A DNA stretch of 64,000 nt from Lonsdalea iberica (GCF_002111585.1 NZ_LUTP01000011.1:43743-107742), one strand, 5' to 3'. Shown: positions 1 through 9,743, counted from the first letter of the stretch. The notes: generated by a model from the letters alone, not told the origin. Translations and numbers: made by a program.

Positions 1-155
1 GATTTGGGGTGGTCGATGTCCGGCAGTAGTGATGTCAACATGGCCGCAGGGATAATGTGCCACCAGTCTCCGGCCGCAAGCGCGGGCGAAAGCTCTGCTT
101 TTTTGGCGAAAATGGCGCTGGCAACAGCGAATAGAAGGTGGCCTTCGGCGGTCAT
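1..155 (-). CDS. ydjM: YdjM inner-membrane protein, 5' part only (runs off the window)
   Basis: The first 51 codons read from an ATG at 155 down to the window edge. The start MTAEGHLLF and the later DIDHPK match E. coli YdjM, a membrane-bound protein of the DUF457 metal-dependent hydrolase-like family whose function is unknown. The conserved DIDHP motif is visible at the truncated end. In E. coli ydjM is an SOS gene repressed by LexA, and a perfect LexA box lies 17 bases upstream of this start, supporting both identity and regulation. The 3' part is outside the window, so integrity cannot be judged. Confidence 0.85.
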   Translation of the reverse strand, partial: MTAEGHLLFAVASAIFAKKAELSPALAAGDWWHIIPAAMLTSLLPDIDHPK

Positions 156-171
156 GCGGTATCTCAGGAGG

Positions 172-187
172 CTGTCATTTTATACAG
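172..187. promoter_or_regulatory. LexA (SOS) operator upstream of ydjM
   Basis: The sequence fits CTGT-N8-ACAG exactly, with an AT-rich centre, and lies just upstream of the ydjM start. This is the LexA consensus, and ydjM is a known LexA target in E. coli. SOS-inducible expression of ydjM is therefore expected. Confidence 0.85.
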
Positions 188-327
188 TATAAAATAATGT
201 AACGGGAGGGGGAAGACGTGACGGCGTAACTCTTTGTGATATTAGGCCCCGTCAACAGGCGCAGTCAGACGGTTATCGTGCGGTTGGCAAGCCGTGAAGT
301 GAAATTGATCGAGTAGCAGGTAGACAA

Positions 328-353
328 ATATCCCCGCGGTGAAGCCCACGGGG
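328..353 (-). terminator. Probable rho-independent terminator after adhP
   Basis: On the minus strand an 8-bp stem, CCCCGTGG pairing with CCGCGGGG (one G-T pair) around a 6-base loop, begins 10 bases beyond the adhP stop. The following ATATTTGT is only weakly U-rich, so termination may be inefficient. Confidence 0.5.
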
Positions 354-362
354 AAGAGGCGA

Positions 363-1384
363 TTACAGCGACATATCGACGACGATACGGCCTTCAATCT
401 TACCGGCATGCATGCGAGCGAAAATGTCGTTGATATTTTCCAACGGTTCAACGGCAATATTAGCTTTCACTTTGCCTTTGCTGGCGAAGTCCAGTGACTC
501 CTGCAGGTCTTTACGCGTCCCGACGATGGAACCGCGAACGGTGATACCGTCCAGCACCATGTCGAAGATCGACAGATCGAATTTACCCGGCGGCAGGCCG
601 TTCAACGCGATGGTGCCGCCGCGGCGGCCATACCGATGGCCTGCTCGAATGCTTTCGGAGAAACCGCGGTGACCAGAACGCCATGCGCGCCGCCAATTTC
701 TTTTTTCAGGTAAGCCACCGGGTCGGTGTTTTTTGCGTTGACGGTGACGGCTGCGCCCAGACGTTTGGCGAACTCCAGCTTGCTGTCGTCGATATCAACG
801 GCCGCAACGTTCAGGCCCATCGCCTTCGCGTATTGAACGGCCAAGTGACCTAGACCACCGATACCGGAGATAACGACCCAGTCGCCCGGTTTGGTGTCGG
901 TCATTTTCAGACCTTTATAAACGGTTACGCCTGCGCACAGGATAGGGGCGATTTCGTTAAACTCCACGTCATCCGGCAGGATACCGACATAATTGGCATC
1001 GGCGAGGCAGTATTCTGCGAAGCTTCCGTTGACCGAGTAGCCGGAGTTCTGCTGTTTTTCACACAGCGTTTCCCAACCGTCCAAACAGTATTCGCAGTGT
1101 CCACAGGCGGAATACAGCCAGGGAACGCCCACGCGATCGCCTTCTTTCAGGTGAGTGACGCCCGCACCGATTTTAACCACGTGCCCCACACCTTCGTGGC
1201 CCGGAATAAAGGGCGGATTAGGTTTGACCGGCCAGTCACCTTCTACGGCGTGGAGATCGGTGTGGCATACGCCGGTGGCGGCAATTTTGACCAATATCTG
1301 ACCTGGCCCCACTTCCGGTACAGGGACCTGCTCGATAACCAGAGGCTGTCCAAAGGCTTTTGCAACTGCTGCTTTCATCATCAT
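363..1384 (-). pseudogene. adhP: Zinc-dependent alcohol dehydrogenase AdhP, disrupted by a -1 frameshift
   Basis: AdhP oxidises ethanol and other primary alcohols with NAD+ as a tetrameric MDR-family enzyme. The start is the first of three consecutive ATGs at 1384, seven bases after ACGGAGA. Visible are catalytic zinc ligands C40, H63, E64 and C150, structural zinc cysteines C94, C97, C100 and C108, and the GxGGLG nucleotide-binding turn near residue 175. The frame is lost near base 625: AIGMA is followed by AAAAPSR and a stop at 602, while the rest of the protein ([10 protein letters not shown] to the end at 363) continues in another frame. Inserting one base in the GC-rich run restores 340 codons, the usual length. 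It could be a real pseudogene or a sequencing error. Confidence 0.85.
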
Positions 1385-1618
1385 GAAACCATCTCCGTTG
1401 TATTGGTGATATATCGATAGTAAGCGTAGCATATCGGCGAGATAAAAAATGTGAAAAGAGAAGCAAATTCATTCTCATTAACAGATTGATATGATTGTTA
1501 AAATCGTTTTGACGATGAAGAGAACATCCCTGTTTTCTGTAAGGAAAAACCGGCAAGGGGAAGATAAAGAGGAGCTGGATTAATGAGTGCTCCGGCTTGA
1601 CGGAGCACCGCAAGTGGT

Positions 1619-2284
1619 TCAGGAAATGTGGGCGGCGGTGAGCTGTTCCAGCGACTCCAGTTTAACGTCAGCTAATGCCCAACGCGGGTCGTTGCGCATC
1701 TCTGCCGCCGGAACGACGATAGAACGCATGCGGGCGGCCTTGGTCGCGATCATGCCATTGACCGAATCTTCCAAAGTGACGCAGGCGAGCGGGGAGACGT
1801 CCAGCGCGTGCGCCGCGCGCAGATAAACTTCGGGATGAGGCTTGCTATAGGGGAGTTGGTCGGCGGACATCAGCGTATCGAAATAATCCCGCAGATTAAA
1901 CATCTCCAGCACTTGCTCCAACATAAATAGCGGGGAGGCGGACGCCAGACCGATCTTCAGATTTTGGCTGCGGCACAGTTGCAATGCCTGCTCCACGCCC
2001 GGTAACAAAGGACGGCTTTCTTCCACGCACTCAATGGTACGTTTGATGATGCGAGTGGTGACATCTTCTTTGCTGGGGCCTTTCCAGGGGGAGTGCTGGT
2101 ACCAGAGTGCAACCACCATATCAATACGCAGGCCCAACAGGTCCGGCATGCCGTCGGTTGAAGACATATCGACGCCCAATCCGCTAATGACTTCATGTAT
2201 CGAACGCTCCCAAAACGGTTCTGAATCAATCAGCAAACCGTCCATGTCGAAAATGGCCGCGTTAATAGGGTAAATAGCAGGCAT
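1619..2284 (-). CDS. hxpB: HAD-family hexitol/2-deoxyglucose-6-phosphate phosphatase HxpB (YniC)
   Basis: A 221-residue HAD hydrolase subfamily I enzyme, close to the 222 residues of E. coli HxpB, which dephosphorylates hexitol phosphates and 2-deoxyglucose-6-phosphate in the cytoplasm. Motif I, DMDGLLIDSEP, begins with nucleophile D13 and general acid D15. Motif II is the ASAS segment near residue 115, motif III the lysine in SKPHPE, and motif IV LEDS. The start at 2284 is preferred to an in-frame start at 2311 because AGGAG lies just upstream and the length matches the family. The gene is monocistronic and divergent from yniB, as in E. coli. Confidence 0.9.
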   Translation of the reverse strand: MPAIYPINAAIFDMDGLLIDSEPFWERSIHEVISGLGVDMSSTDGMPDLLGLRIDMVVALWYQHSPWKGPSKEDVTTRIIKRTIECVEESRPLLPGVEQALQLCRSQNLKIGLASASPLFMLEQVLEMFNLRDYFDTLMSADQLPYSKPHPEVYLRAAHALDVSPLACVTLEDSVNGMIATKAARMRSIVVPAAEMRNDPRWALADVKLESLEQLTAAHIS

Positions 2285-2490
2285 AGGGCTGGACTCCTGT
2301 GAGGGTGACAATCAAAAAGAGTTGCAATTATAAACCAGTTATTCGCTAAATCATTGCTTCAAAAGGCCATCCTGAAAGAAAACGTTGACTCGTTGGAAAC
2401 CTGAAGTACCCTGCTAACGGTTTTTATGTGTCTACACTATGTGTTATCTCATTGAGATATTTAGTCTGCGTCACTCATCAAGGGGAACTC

Positions 2491-3039
2491 ATGACGTATC
2501 AACAGGCAGGCCTTATCGCCGTGGTCAAACGTATCGCGGGATGGATCATTTTTATTCCGGCCGTGCTTTCTACGATCATTTCGCTGGCGAATGTCATTTA
2601 TGACTTCACCGAGAGAAAGCAGGGGATTAATGGGGTAATGCAGGACTTTTTGCATCTGGTCGTGGAAGTGCTTCGCTTCAATACGCCGTTTCTCAATCTC
2701 TTCTGGCATAACTCGCCGGTGCCGGACTTTAGCCGCCTATTCTCTTCACCGACCCTGATGTTTTGGCTGATTTATATCCTTATCTTTGTCGGGTTGGCCA
2801 TGCAGGTGTCCGGTGCGCGCCTTTCGCGTCAAGTGAAGCATATCCGCGAGGGGCTGGAAGATCAGATGATCTTGGAAACCGCAAAAGGCAACGACGGCAA
2901 AACCCGTCACGAACTGGAAACCCGGGTCAAACTTCCGCGCCACACCATTCTGTTTCAGTTCTTCCCGCTGTACATTTTGCCGGTCATCGTCGGCGTCATT
3001 GGCTATGTCGTACTAAAAGTCATCGGCCTGATCGCCTGA
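2491..3039 (+). CDS. yniB: YniB family inner-membrane protein
   Basis: A 182-residue protein of unknown function, similar to E. coli YniB (178 residues). Hydrophobic segments at about residues 14-34, 90-110 and 155-178 suggest three or four membrane spans with a charged cytoplasmic loop between residues 110 and 150. The start at 2491 follows AAGGGGAA at good distance; an upstream in-frame start at 2428 has no ribosome site and would add a non-conserved leader. It is divergent from hxpB and convergent with yniA, the same neighbourhood as in E. coli. Confidence 0.88.
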   Translation: MTYQQAGLIAVVKRIAGWIIFIPAVLSTIISLANVIYDFTERKQGINGVMQDFLHLVVEVLRFNTPFLNLFWHNSPVPDFSRLFSSPTLMFWLIYILIFVGLAMQVSGARLSRQVKHIREGLEDQMILETAKGNDGKTRHELETRVKLPRHTILFQFFPLYILPVIVGVIGYVVLKVIGLIA

Positions 3040-3079
3040 TTGCGCGGGTTGGGGAACAGCCCGACTCACGCCATACTCG

Positions 3080-3945
3080 CTAGCCCACCTCATGCAGCTG
3101 CGCATCGATCGCCTGCTGCGCCGCGGCAATGGACTCGCCGCCGAACAAATTTGCCCGATTGAGCAGGGTGTAAATTTGGTAAATCGGCTGCCGTTCTACA
3201 AAACCGTTATCAAGCGGCCAGACATTCTGGTAACCGTCATAGATTTGCGGTGGGAGTTTCGGATAGAGCGGCAGCATCGCCAGATCGCACTCCCGATCTC
3301 CCCAATAGCAGGCCGGGTCGAACAGATACACGCCACCCGCGCTGTTCCCCCAGTTGTCAGACCACAAATCGCCATGCAGCAGCGAAGGCGGCGGCTGGTG
3401 GCTGGAAAGTTTCTGTTCTGCGATGGCTACCAACGCATCGATATCCCCGAAAGACATCCCTTTTTCTGCCGCCAGTTGCAGTTGCCAGCCGATTCGTTGT
3501 TCGGCAAAAAACGGGACCAGCGGCGGCGCCAGGCATTCGGCTGTGGGGTGGTGGAGAGGTCGTTATCGAAGTCGAAGCCAAACAGGAGTTGTTCGCTCCA
3601 CTGGTGCAGGCGCGCCAACTGTTCGCCGAGGCGCCACGCTCCGTGCGCATCCAAGGGTTTGAATTCAATATATTGTAGGAGAAGGAAGCTGACGTCTCGG
3701 TGGCTGCCGACACCATATACCTTGGGAACATGCACCGTTTCGCTCCGGGCCAGCAGCTCAAGCTGTTCAGCTTCCGCCCGGAATTTCGGCAGCATCTCCC
3801 GTGAGTCACTTTTGATAAAAACGTCGTGCTTGCCATAACGGAGATACCATGCGGAATGGATCTCTCCGCCCGGCAATTCCCTGCGATCCCGTAATTCTCC
3901 CGGCCCCAAATGTTCTGCCAATAATTGACCGATCGAGTGCCACAT
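3080..3945 (-). pseudogene. yniA: Ketosamine/fructosamine-3-kinase family protein YniA, -1 frameshift
   Basis: YniA belongs to the fructosamine-3-kinase family, which phosphorylates sugar-lysine adducts or other ketosamines. The N-terminal part (ELPGGEIHSAW, DVFIKSDSR) starts at an ATG at 3945 behind a strong AGGAGG. The C-terminal part, with the catalytic HGDLWSDN and DPACYWGDRECD motifs, is in another frame ending at 3080. The break lies in a run of six A (T on the coding strand) at 3506-3511; seven would give the expected RFFAEQRIGWQL sequence and a 288-residue product, matching the family's roughly 286. The homopolymer location makes a sequencing error or slippage mutation equally plausible. 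If real, the fragments should be inactive because the kinase lobes are separated. Confidence 0.85.
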
Positions 3946-4072
3946 CGAGAAACCTCCTGTTGGAATGACGCGATATATCGTTACGTTAGCGGTCCATGTC
4001 CTCTAAAATTCGTCACCATCGCCTTCCATCGCACATGCTAGCGGCGGGTAGGGTATTGAAGCGTGTTTGGTT

Positions 4073-4106
4073 AAAAAAACGGCGTTGGCTTCACCATACC
4101 GCCAAC
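4073..4106 (-). terminator. Rho-independent terminator of the sit operon
   Basis: Downstream of sitD on the minus strand, GTTGGC pairs with GCCAAC around an 11-base loop and is followed by GCCG and a run of seven T. The position, about 40 bases after the sitD stop, is right for the operon terminator. Confidence 0.75.
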
Positions 4107-4146
4107 CGTAATCCCTTGTCACGGCCGGCGGTATGAATTTTTGCGG

Positions 4147-4986
4147 TTAAACGTTGATGCGAGGGTGTCGAGACTTCAATTGGTGATAGCTCAGTGCAAC
4201 AGCAAACAGACATGCCTGAATAATGACGATGCAGGGGCCGGTTGCGCCGTCGATGTAAAAACTGACCCACGTGCCGGACACGCACGATAAAACCGACACT
4301 CCCGTAGCGATGAGCAGCATACGGTCAAACGTCTTGCAGAACAGATAGGCGATGATACCGGGCGCGATCAGCATGGCGATGACCAGAATGACGCCGACTG
4401 CCTGTAAAGAAGCGACGATAGTCAGGGACAGCAGGCATAACAGCCCATAGTGCAACCCTTTTACCGGCAGTCCGATTACGCGAGCGTGGTTGGGGTCGAA
4501 ACAGTACAACATGAAGTCTCGGCGACGCAGCAGCACTATCGTTAATGTAATGGCGGCGATAACGACGATTTGCCACAGGTCAGCCTGAGAAATTCCCAGC
4601 ACGTTGCCAAACAGAATGTGGGTGAGGTGCTGATCGCTATCGACGCGGGCAAACATCACTAGTCCTAGCGCGAACATACCGGAGAAAATAATCCCCATCA
4701 CGGTATCCTCCTTCACCCGGCAGTGGGTCTTCACGTAGCCCGTTGCGACCGCGCAGAAGAGGCCGGAGGCGAATGCGCCTATCGCCAATGGAATGCCAAG
4801 CGAGAATGCCAGCACAATCCCCGGCAGCACGGCGTGGGAAATGGCGTCTCCCATTAAAGACCAGCCTTTGAGCACCAGATAGCAGGACAGTACAGCGCAA
4901 ACGACGCCGGTAATTACCGCTGCCAGCAGGGCGCGTTGCATAAACGGATAGCTCAGCGGGTCGGTCATCCAGTGAACCAGACTCAT
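4147..4986 (-). CDS. sitD: Manganese/iron ABC transporter permease SitD (YfeD)
   Basis: A 279-residue ABC-3 family permease, second membrane subunit of the Sit/Yfe importer for Mn2+ and Fe2+. It has about eight hydrophobic segments and conserved family motifs such as [18 protein letters not shown] near the N-terminus and IDGATGP near the C-terminus, which are also present in the paralogous SitC. A longer open frame starts at 5400, but the ATG at 4986 overlaps the sitC stop as ATGA and gives the family length. That overlap implies translational coupling. It is the last gene of the operon, followed by a terminator. Confidence 0.93.
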   Translation of the reverse strand: MSLVHWMTDPLSYPFMQRALLAAVITGVVCAVLSCYLVLKGWSLMGDAISHAVLPGIVLAFSLGIPLAIGAFASGLFCAVATGYVKTHCRVKEDTVMGIIFSGMFALGLVMFARVDSDQHLTHILFGNVLGISQADLWQIVVIAAITLTIVLLRRRDFMLYCFDPNHARVIGLPVKGLHYGLLCLLSLTIVASLQAVGVILVIAMLIAPGIIAYLFCKTFDRMLLIATGVSVLSCVSGTWVSFYIDGATGPCIVIIQACLFAVALSYHQLKSRHPRINV

Positions 4987-5843
4987 GCGGTCTCTCCCTG
5001 TCTGGCGCGTCGACGTTGGCGACGCGCGGCCAGCACGCCATGTTTCGGCGCAAAAACAAAGGTCAGCAGGAAGACCAGCGTTTGTAGCGTGACGATAATG
5101 CCGCCGGTGGCGCCGTCCAGGAAGAAGCTGATATAGGCGCCCATCGCGCTCGTCAGCGTTCCTACAGCGATAGAGATCAAGATCAGATACCCAAATCGGT
5201 CGGTCAGCAGATAGGCCGTCGCGCCCGGCGTAATGACCATGGCGATCACCAGTATTGCGCCCACGGTCTGAAGCGCGGCGACGGTGCAGGCGCTTAGCAG
5301 GGTGAAGAACAGTATTTTCAGTCTCAACGGCGAGAGACCGAGCGAGCTGGCATGGTTTTCGTCGAAGAACACGGCAAGTAAATCTTTCCAACGCAGACAC
5401 AATATGATGAAGGTCACGCCGCTAATGACCTTCACTTGCAGGACGTCTTCATCGGCAATGCCGAGAATATTGCCGAAGATGATCGACTGTACATTGATGG
5501 AGGTCGGGTTCAACGAGATGATCAGCAGTCCCACGGCGAAAAAGGTCGAAAAGATAAAGCCGATGATAGCGTCTTCCTTTAGACGCGTTATCTGTCTGAC
5601 GAAGGTTATGGCCAGCGCGGCCAGCATTCCGCTGAAAAACGCGCCAGCCGCATAAGGCAGCCCCAGCGCGTAGGCGCCAGCGACGCCGGGAACGACCGAA
5701 TGGGACAGGGCGTCTCCCATTAGAGACCAGCCTTTGAGCATCAGATAAGCGGAGAGAAAAGCACACACGGCGCCGACCATAGCACTGACCCAGATGGCTT
5801 TCAGCATGTAGTCGTAGCTAAAGGGAAGGAGTAATTCGCTCAT
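4983..5843 (-). CDS. sitC: Manganese/iron ABC transporter permease SitC (YfeC)
   Basis: A 286-residue ABC-3 family integral membrane permease that pairs with SitD to form the metal channel. It shows multiple membrane spans, the [18 protein letters not shown] motif near residue 40 and LDGATGG near residue 245, both mirrored in SitD, indicating an old duplication. The start overlaps the end of sitB by 4 bases and its stop overlaps sitD by 4 bases, so all four genes are probably made from one mRNA in fixed ratio. The C-terminus carries a short arginine-rich cytoplasmic tail. Confidence 0.93.
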   Translation of the reverse strand: MSELLLPFSYDYMLKAIWVSAMVGAVCAFLSAYLMLKGWSLMGDALSHSVVPGVAGAYALGLPYAAGAFFSGMLAALAITFVRQITRLKEDAIIGFIFSTFFAVGLLIISLNPTSINVQSIIFGNILGIADEDVLQVKVISGVTFIILCLRWKDLLAVFFDENHASSLGLSPLRLKILFFTLLSACTVAALQTVGAILVIAMVITPGATAYLLTDRFGYLILISIAVGTLTSAMGAYISFFLDGATGGIIVTLQTLVFLLTFVFAPKHGVLAARRQRRRARQGETA

Positions 5844-6745
5844 GGCGCTTTTTTCTCCCCTGAAAATTGGCTGAATGTCGGAGGGTCGCTTTTGGTCGAA
5901 CCGTAGAACACGGCGGGACGTTCATCATCCGTCAGCACCGTTACGCAGCGATTATCGTCGTCGGCGTGCAGATGGGATCCCCCTAAGTTGATGTGACGGA
6001 GCACGCCGCCGAAGGTTTTCTCCAGGTTGGACTGCGTAAACGTGCTGTGCGTCGGGCCCGCGGCGAGAACAGTGCGGTTGACCAAAATGACCTGGTCGCA
6101 GAACTCCGGCACGCTGCCGAGATTGTGGGTGGCGACAAGGATGAGATGACCTTCCGTTCGTAGCGCGCGCAGCAGGTCGACAATGGCATTTTCCGTTTGA
6201 ACGTCCACCCCGGTAAACGGTTCGTCCAGTAATAGGACTCGCCCCTGTTGAGCCAGCGCTCTCGCGAGAAAAACACGTTTTTTCTGACCGCCGGACAGTT
6301 CGCCGATCTGGCGATCGCGTAAGCCAGAGAGTCCGACACGCTCCAGCGCCTCCGCGACGAGGGCCTTATCTTTCGCTGCCGGTATTCGCAGGAAGTTCAT
6401 CTTGCCATAGCGGCCCATCATGACGACGTCGGAAACCCGCACAGGGAAATTCCAGTCCACTTCTTCAGTTTGCGGCACATAGGCGATCTGGTTTTGTTTC
6501 AGTGCGGCAGCAATGGGTTGCTGGTTCAGCCGAACCTCGCCGCTGGTGGGTTTGACCAGTCCCATAATGCTTTTGAATAACGTAGATTTACCGCTGCCGT
6601 TGACGCCGACCAGCGCGCAGATCGTGCCGTCAGTCAATGAAAAGGAGGCATCACGGATGGCCTGATGGCCGTTGTTGTACGTGACGGAAACCGACTTAAC
6701 ATCCAATGACAGCGTATTGCGTGCTGTCTCTACAATTTGGGTCAT
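5840..6745 (-). CDS. sitB: Manganese/iron ABC transporter ATP-binding protein SitB (YfeB)
   Basis: A 301-residue ABC ATPase that powers metal import through SitCD. Walker A is at residues 47-54 (GVNGSGKS), the ABC signature LSGGQ at 150-154, Walker B LLLDEP at about 171-176 and the switch histidine in VATHN near 206. The C-terminal extension after residue 240 includes a histidine-rich stretch near [14 protein letters not shown], which could bind metal, though that is inference. Start and stop overlap sitA and sitC by 4 bases each. Confidence 0.93.
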   Translation of the reverse strand: MTQIVETARNTLSLDVKSVSVTYNNGHQAIRDASFSLTDGTICALVGVNGSGKSTLFKSIMGLVKPTSGEVRLNQQPIAAALKQNQIAYVPQTEEVDWNFPVRVSDVVMMGRYGKMNFLRIPAAKDKALVAEALERVGLSGLRDRQIGELSGGQKKRVFLARALAQQGRVLLLDEPFTGVDVQTENAIVDLLRALRTEGHLILVATHNLGSVPEFCDQVILVNRTVLAAGPTHSTFTQSNLEKTFGGVLRHINLGGSHLHADDDNRCVTVLTDDERPAVFYGSTKSDPPTFSQFSGEKKAP

Positions 6746-7653
6746 AGCTCGAATCCTTTAGCGATGGTATCCACCGTGACCCGTAGCAGGTCCAAATAAC
6801 TGGGTACAGGACCGTCCTGAGTCGACAGAGAATCTACATACAAAATGCCGCCGTATCGGGCTCCGGTTTCCTTACTCACCTGACGCGCGGGCTTATCTGA
6901 AACCGTGCTTTCGCTGAAAATGACCGGAATGTGTTTCTGGCGAATTTGATCGATAACTCGTCGAACCTGCTGCGGTGAGCCCTGTTCATCGGCATTGATG
7001 GGCCACAGATAGATTTCACCTAAATGATAATCCTTAGCGAGATAGCTGAATGCGCCTTCGCTGGTCACCAACCAGCGCTGAGCCTCTGGAATGCGAGCCA
7101 GGCGCTCGCGCAGCGGCGCGTCGATGGCGTTGATTTTTTCGGCATAACGGCGGGCGTTCTCGTTATAGGTCGCGGCATGAGCGGGATCGTACTTCACCAA
7201 GCCCTGTCTAATATTCTCGACATAAATTAGTGCGTTAGCGGGGGACATCCAAGCGTGAGGATTTGGATTGCCGTTATAGGCGCCCTCACGGATTGGAAGA
7301 GGCGTGATGCCTTCGGTTACCACGACGGCGGGGACGTTCTTGATGTTTTCGAAAAAACGTGTGAACCAGCGCTCCAGATTCATCCCGTTCCACAAAATCA
7401 GTTGGGCCGACTGGGTTTTGACGATGTCGCGCGGTGTCGGTTGATAATCATGAATGTCCGCGCCGGCTTTGGCGATGGAGACTACCGTCGCGGCATCGCC
7501 AGCGACATTTTGCGCCATATCCTGGATAATGGTCGAGGTTGTCACAACCCGGAATTTATCAGCAGCGTGCGCGGACGCTAAGGTTAATGCACTGAAAACT
7601 ATCCAGACGAAACTATAGAAAGAGACGGAAAGAGCGTGTCGACACGAATTCAT
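6742..7653 (-). CDS. sitA: Periplasmic manganese/iron-binding protein SitA (YfeA)
   Basis: The 303-residue solute-binding protein (cluster A-I, ZnuA/PsaA/TroA family) captures Mn2+ or Fe2+ in the periplasm for SitBCD. A Sec signal peptide covers residues 1 to about 30, ending ASAHA. The expected four metal ligands are visible as H68 (in DIHDYQPTP), H133 (in NPHAWMSP), E199 and D274 (in LYVDSLS). It is the first gene of a tightly overlapping sitABCD operon. A near-perfect Fur box lies 33 bases upstream of the ATG, so repression under iron sufficiency is expected; I see no clear MntR site. Confidence 0.94.
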   Translation of the reverse strand: MNSCRHALSVSFYSFVWIVFSALTLASAHAADKFRVVTTSTIIQDMAQNVAGDAATVVSIAKAGADIHDYQPTPRDIVKTQSAQLILWNGMNLERWFTRFFENIKNVPAVVVTEGITPLPIREGAYNGNPNPHAWMSPANALIYVENIRQGLVKYDPAHAATYNENARRYAEKINAIDAPLRERLARIPEAQRWLVTSEGAFSYLAKDYHLGEIYLWPINADEQGSPQQVRRVIDQIRQKHIPVIFSESTVSDKPARQVSKETGARYGGILYVDSLSTQDGPVPSYLDLLRVTVDTIAKGFEL

Positions 7654-7685
7654 TAGAGGTCCTCTAAGGCTGTTAGTATTAATTG

Positions 7686-7704
7686 AATGATAATCGTTAT
7701 CATT
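7686..7704. promoter_or_regulatory. Fur box of the sitABCD promoter
   Basis: The 19 bases AATGATAATCGTTATCATT form a perfect palindrome around TCG and differ little from the Fur consensus GATAATGATAATCATTATC. It sits 33 bases upstream of the sitA start, where Fur would block RNA polymerase. Confidence 0.88.
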
Positions 7705-8421
7705 TATTGGATGGTATGATGCCCTCGATTAGGTGTCAATCTCTTCAATTTATACAAATTTCGAACAACACTCTGTCAGTGATAGGGAGCAGGGCGTTCG
7801 ACGCAGATAACGTCAGTACGTATCAGTGGTTAAAGAAAGATTAGTGAATATCGTCAAATGTTACAATCGTTGTGTGGTCGTAGTGGCCAGCGCTGGCCTG
7901 TAAAGCATACGTATCACGCGGTGTTCCTGGATGAACAACGCTTTACTGGCGTCAGACAAGTCTATTAACGCTTTCATTTTGTTATCGTGCTGGAACGCGA
8001 CGGCTGGTTTCGAGAGAGTTGATTCTTAAGCCGGTAGAATTGAATGGCTGAGAAGAACGAAAAGCCAGGATGTTTGTCACATCAAAGACAGGGGCGTTTT
8101 GTTTTAGCCTTCTGATAGCTCATGTTGTGAAGTTCAATTACATTTCGTGGTAATGACCAATAATAAAAAATTAATTAATCAGGGGGGTGGCGACCCGACG
8201 GTAGGGTGCCATAATTGTGGTATCCAAGTAAGGTTATGTCGTGTATTCATTTTTATCATCACACTGCGCACTAATAATGCCAGCTATTAGAAATGGATAT
8301 GCGAATAAAGCATGAAATATACGAATTTGTGCGTCGTGCCGGCCATTGGTAAAAAATGGCTTGCCAAGGATCACAGAGTATGTGATAACGCATTTGGATG
8401 AAACGAGGTTCAGTTCTGTAT
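7705..8421. other. 717-base intergenic stretch between sitA and yobF with no confident gene
   Basis: In E. coli the region upstream of yobF holds yebO and mgrB, but no sequence resembling MgrB's conserved CDQDVQFFSG segment was seen on either strand. Two short open frames exist (ATG at 7858, 36 codons; ATG at 8311, 29 codons), neither with a good ribosome site. The part next to yobF is AT-rich and presumably carries the yobF-cspC promoter and a long leader. Confidence 0.5.
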
Positions 8422-8565
8422 ATGAATGGCATTTTCCGTAAAGAAGTCTTGAGTACTAACGTTCACGTTGAATACCACTTCTCTGTCGATCCTTACTTTG
8501 GTGCCTCTAGCAGCAACGACTCAAGTTTATCTGTACAACGCCTTCGGGCGGTCTGGAACGTTTAA
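8422..8565 (+). CDS. yobF: YobF small protein upstream of cspC
   Basis: A 47-residue ORF starting [11 protein letters not shown] and continuing [17 protein letters not shown]. coli YobF is also 47 residues and starts MCGIFSKEVLS with VEYRFSAEPYIGAS. The ribosome site is ACGAGG, 12 bases upstream. Only 13 bases separate its stop from the cspC start, so the two are almost certainly co-transcribed, as in E. coli. YobF is a DUF2527-type small protein known to accumulate under heat and envelope stress; its mechanism is unknown. Confidence 0.88.
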   Translation: MNGIFRKEVLSTNVHVEYHFSVDPYFGASSSNDSSLSVQRLRAVWNV

Positions 8566-8578
8566 AGGAAATATTGAA

Positions 8579-8788
8579 ATGGCAAAGATTAAAGGTCAGG
8601 TTAAGTGGTTCAACGAGTCTAAAGGTTTTGGCTTCATTACTCCGGCTGACGGTAGCAAAGATGTATTCGTACATTTCTCTGCAATTCAGGGTAATGGCTT
8701 CAAAACTCTGGCAGAAGGCCAGAATGTTGAGTTTGAAATTCAGGATGGCCAGAAAGGTCCTTCAGCAGTAAACGTAACTGCACTGTAA
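8579..8788 (+). CDS. cspC: Cold-shock-family RNA chaperone CspC
   Basis: A 69-residue cold-shock-domain protein almost identical to E. coli CspC: it starts [18 protein letters not shown] and ends [13 protein letters not shown]1 (KGFGFI, residues 15-20) and RNP2 (VFVHF, 29-33) are intact. CspC is not cold-induced; it binds mRNA, acts as a transcription antiterminator and stabilises stress transcripts such as rpoS mRNA. The start follows AAAGGAA. A strong terminator lies directly downstream. CspE is the nearest alternative, but it begins MSKIKGNVKW, which does not match. Confidence 0.95.
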   Translation: MAKIKGQVKWFNESKGFGFITPADGSKDVFVHFSAIQGNGFKTLAEGQNVEFEIQDGQKGPSAVNVTAL

Positions 8789-8807
8789 TTTACAAACTCT
8801 GCGTAAT

Positions 8808-8836
8808 AAAACCCGCCTCGATGCGGGTTTTTGTTT
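8808..8836 (+). terminator. Rho-independent terminator of yobF-cspC
   Basis: AAACCCGC pairs with GCGGGTTT around a CTCGAT loop and is followed by a T-rich tract (TTTTTGTTTTT). It lies 20 bases after the cspC stop. Confidence 0.9.
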
Positions 8837-8874
8837 TTGTCGTCAGCCGAAGTATGCAACAAAAAGGTAACAAG

Positions 8875-9693
8875 ATGTCGTCAGCGCTGTACCAATGCCC
8901 CCTCTGCCATCAGCCGCTTCAACTCGAACCTTCCCGCTGGACCTGTGGACAACACCATTTCGACCGCGCGAAAGAAGGCTATGTCAATCTGCTCCCAGTG
9001 CAGTTCAAGCGCTCAAAGCAGCCCGGAGACAACGCGGAAATGATGCAGGCCCGTCGTGCATTTCTGGATGCGGGCCATTATTTGCCACTACGCGATCATC
9101 TGTGCGCGGCGCTCAAGCGCCAATTGACCCGGCAGGCTGAGGCGGTACTGGATATTGGCTGTGGCGAAGGGTACTACACGGATGCATTGTCATTATGTCT
9201 GGCGGATTCTGGCGTACAGGTTTGTGGTTTAGATGTTTCTAAAGTGGCGATCCAACGCGCCGCACGCCGGTATCATCGTGTGGATTTTTGCGTTGCATCG
9301 AGCCAGCGTCTGCCGTTCAACGCGCACTCATTGGATGCGGTGTTGAAGATTTACGCTCCTTGTAACGACAAAGAGTTGGAGCGCGTCGTTAAGCGGGACG
9401 GTCTGGTGATGACGGTCTCTCCCGGTCCACGACATTTGTATCAGCTGAAAGAGCGCATTTATCGAGAGGTAAAACTGCATCCCATAAAGGAAGAAACGCT
9501 GGTGGGATTTAAGCTGGAAGACATGAATAAGCTTCGCTACAAACTGTCCCTGACAGGCGAGGAAGCGGCGGCGCTATTGCAAATGACGCCTTTTGCATGG
9601 AAGGCGACACCGGAGGTGATGGCGTCATTGACTGCAGAAGCGCTGTTTGAATGTGAAACTGATTTTCTGATTCGAATGCACCGCAAACTGTAG
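8875..9693 (+). CDS. rlmA: 23S rRNA (guanine745-N1)-methyltransferase RlmA
   Basis: A 272-residue enzyme (E. coli 269) that methylates G745 of 23S rRNA using S-adenosylmethionine. The N-terminal zinc site is C8, C11, C24 and H28. The SAM-binding motif DIGCGEGYY spans residues 92-100, followed by the Rossmann-like methyltransferase domain. The start at 8875 follows AAAAGGTAA; an in-frame start at 8821 lies inside the cspC terminator and would add an unconserved 18-residue leader. Its position after cspC and before mntP is conserved in enterobacteria. Confidence 0.93.
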   Translation: MSSALYQCPLCHQPLQLEPSRWTCGQHHFDRAKEGYVNLLPVQFKRSKQPGDNAEMMQARRAFLDAGHYLPLRDHLCAALKRQLTRQAEAVLDIGCGEGYYTDALSLCLADSGVQVCGLDVSKVAIQRAARRYHRVDFCVASSQRLPFNAHSLDAVLKIYAPCNDKELERVVKRDGLVMTVSPGPRHLYQLKERIYREVKLHPIKEETLVGFKLEDMNKLRYKLSLTGEEAAALLQMTPFAWKATPEVMASLTAEALFECETDFLIRMHRKL

Positions 9694-9743
9694 CGGTGTT
9701 GAACGGCAGGCGACAGAAAGGATCGCTTCGCCTGCCTGATCAA

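Noticed and set aside
4987..5400. N-terminal extension of sitD
   Set aside because: It lies inside sitC in another frame, has arginine-rich artefactual composition, and the ATG at 4986 has the conserved start and ATGA coupling.
7858..7968. 36-codon plus-strand frame in the sitA-yobF gap
   Set aside because: No ribosome site and no resemblance to a known small protein; expected by chance.
8311..8400. 29-codon plus-strand frame upstream of yobF
   Set aside because: Poor start context, close to the expected yobF-cspC leader; more likely non-coding.
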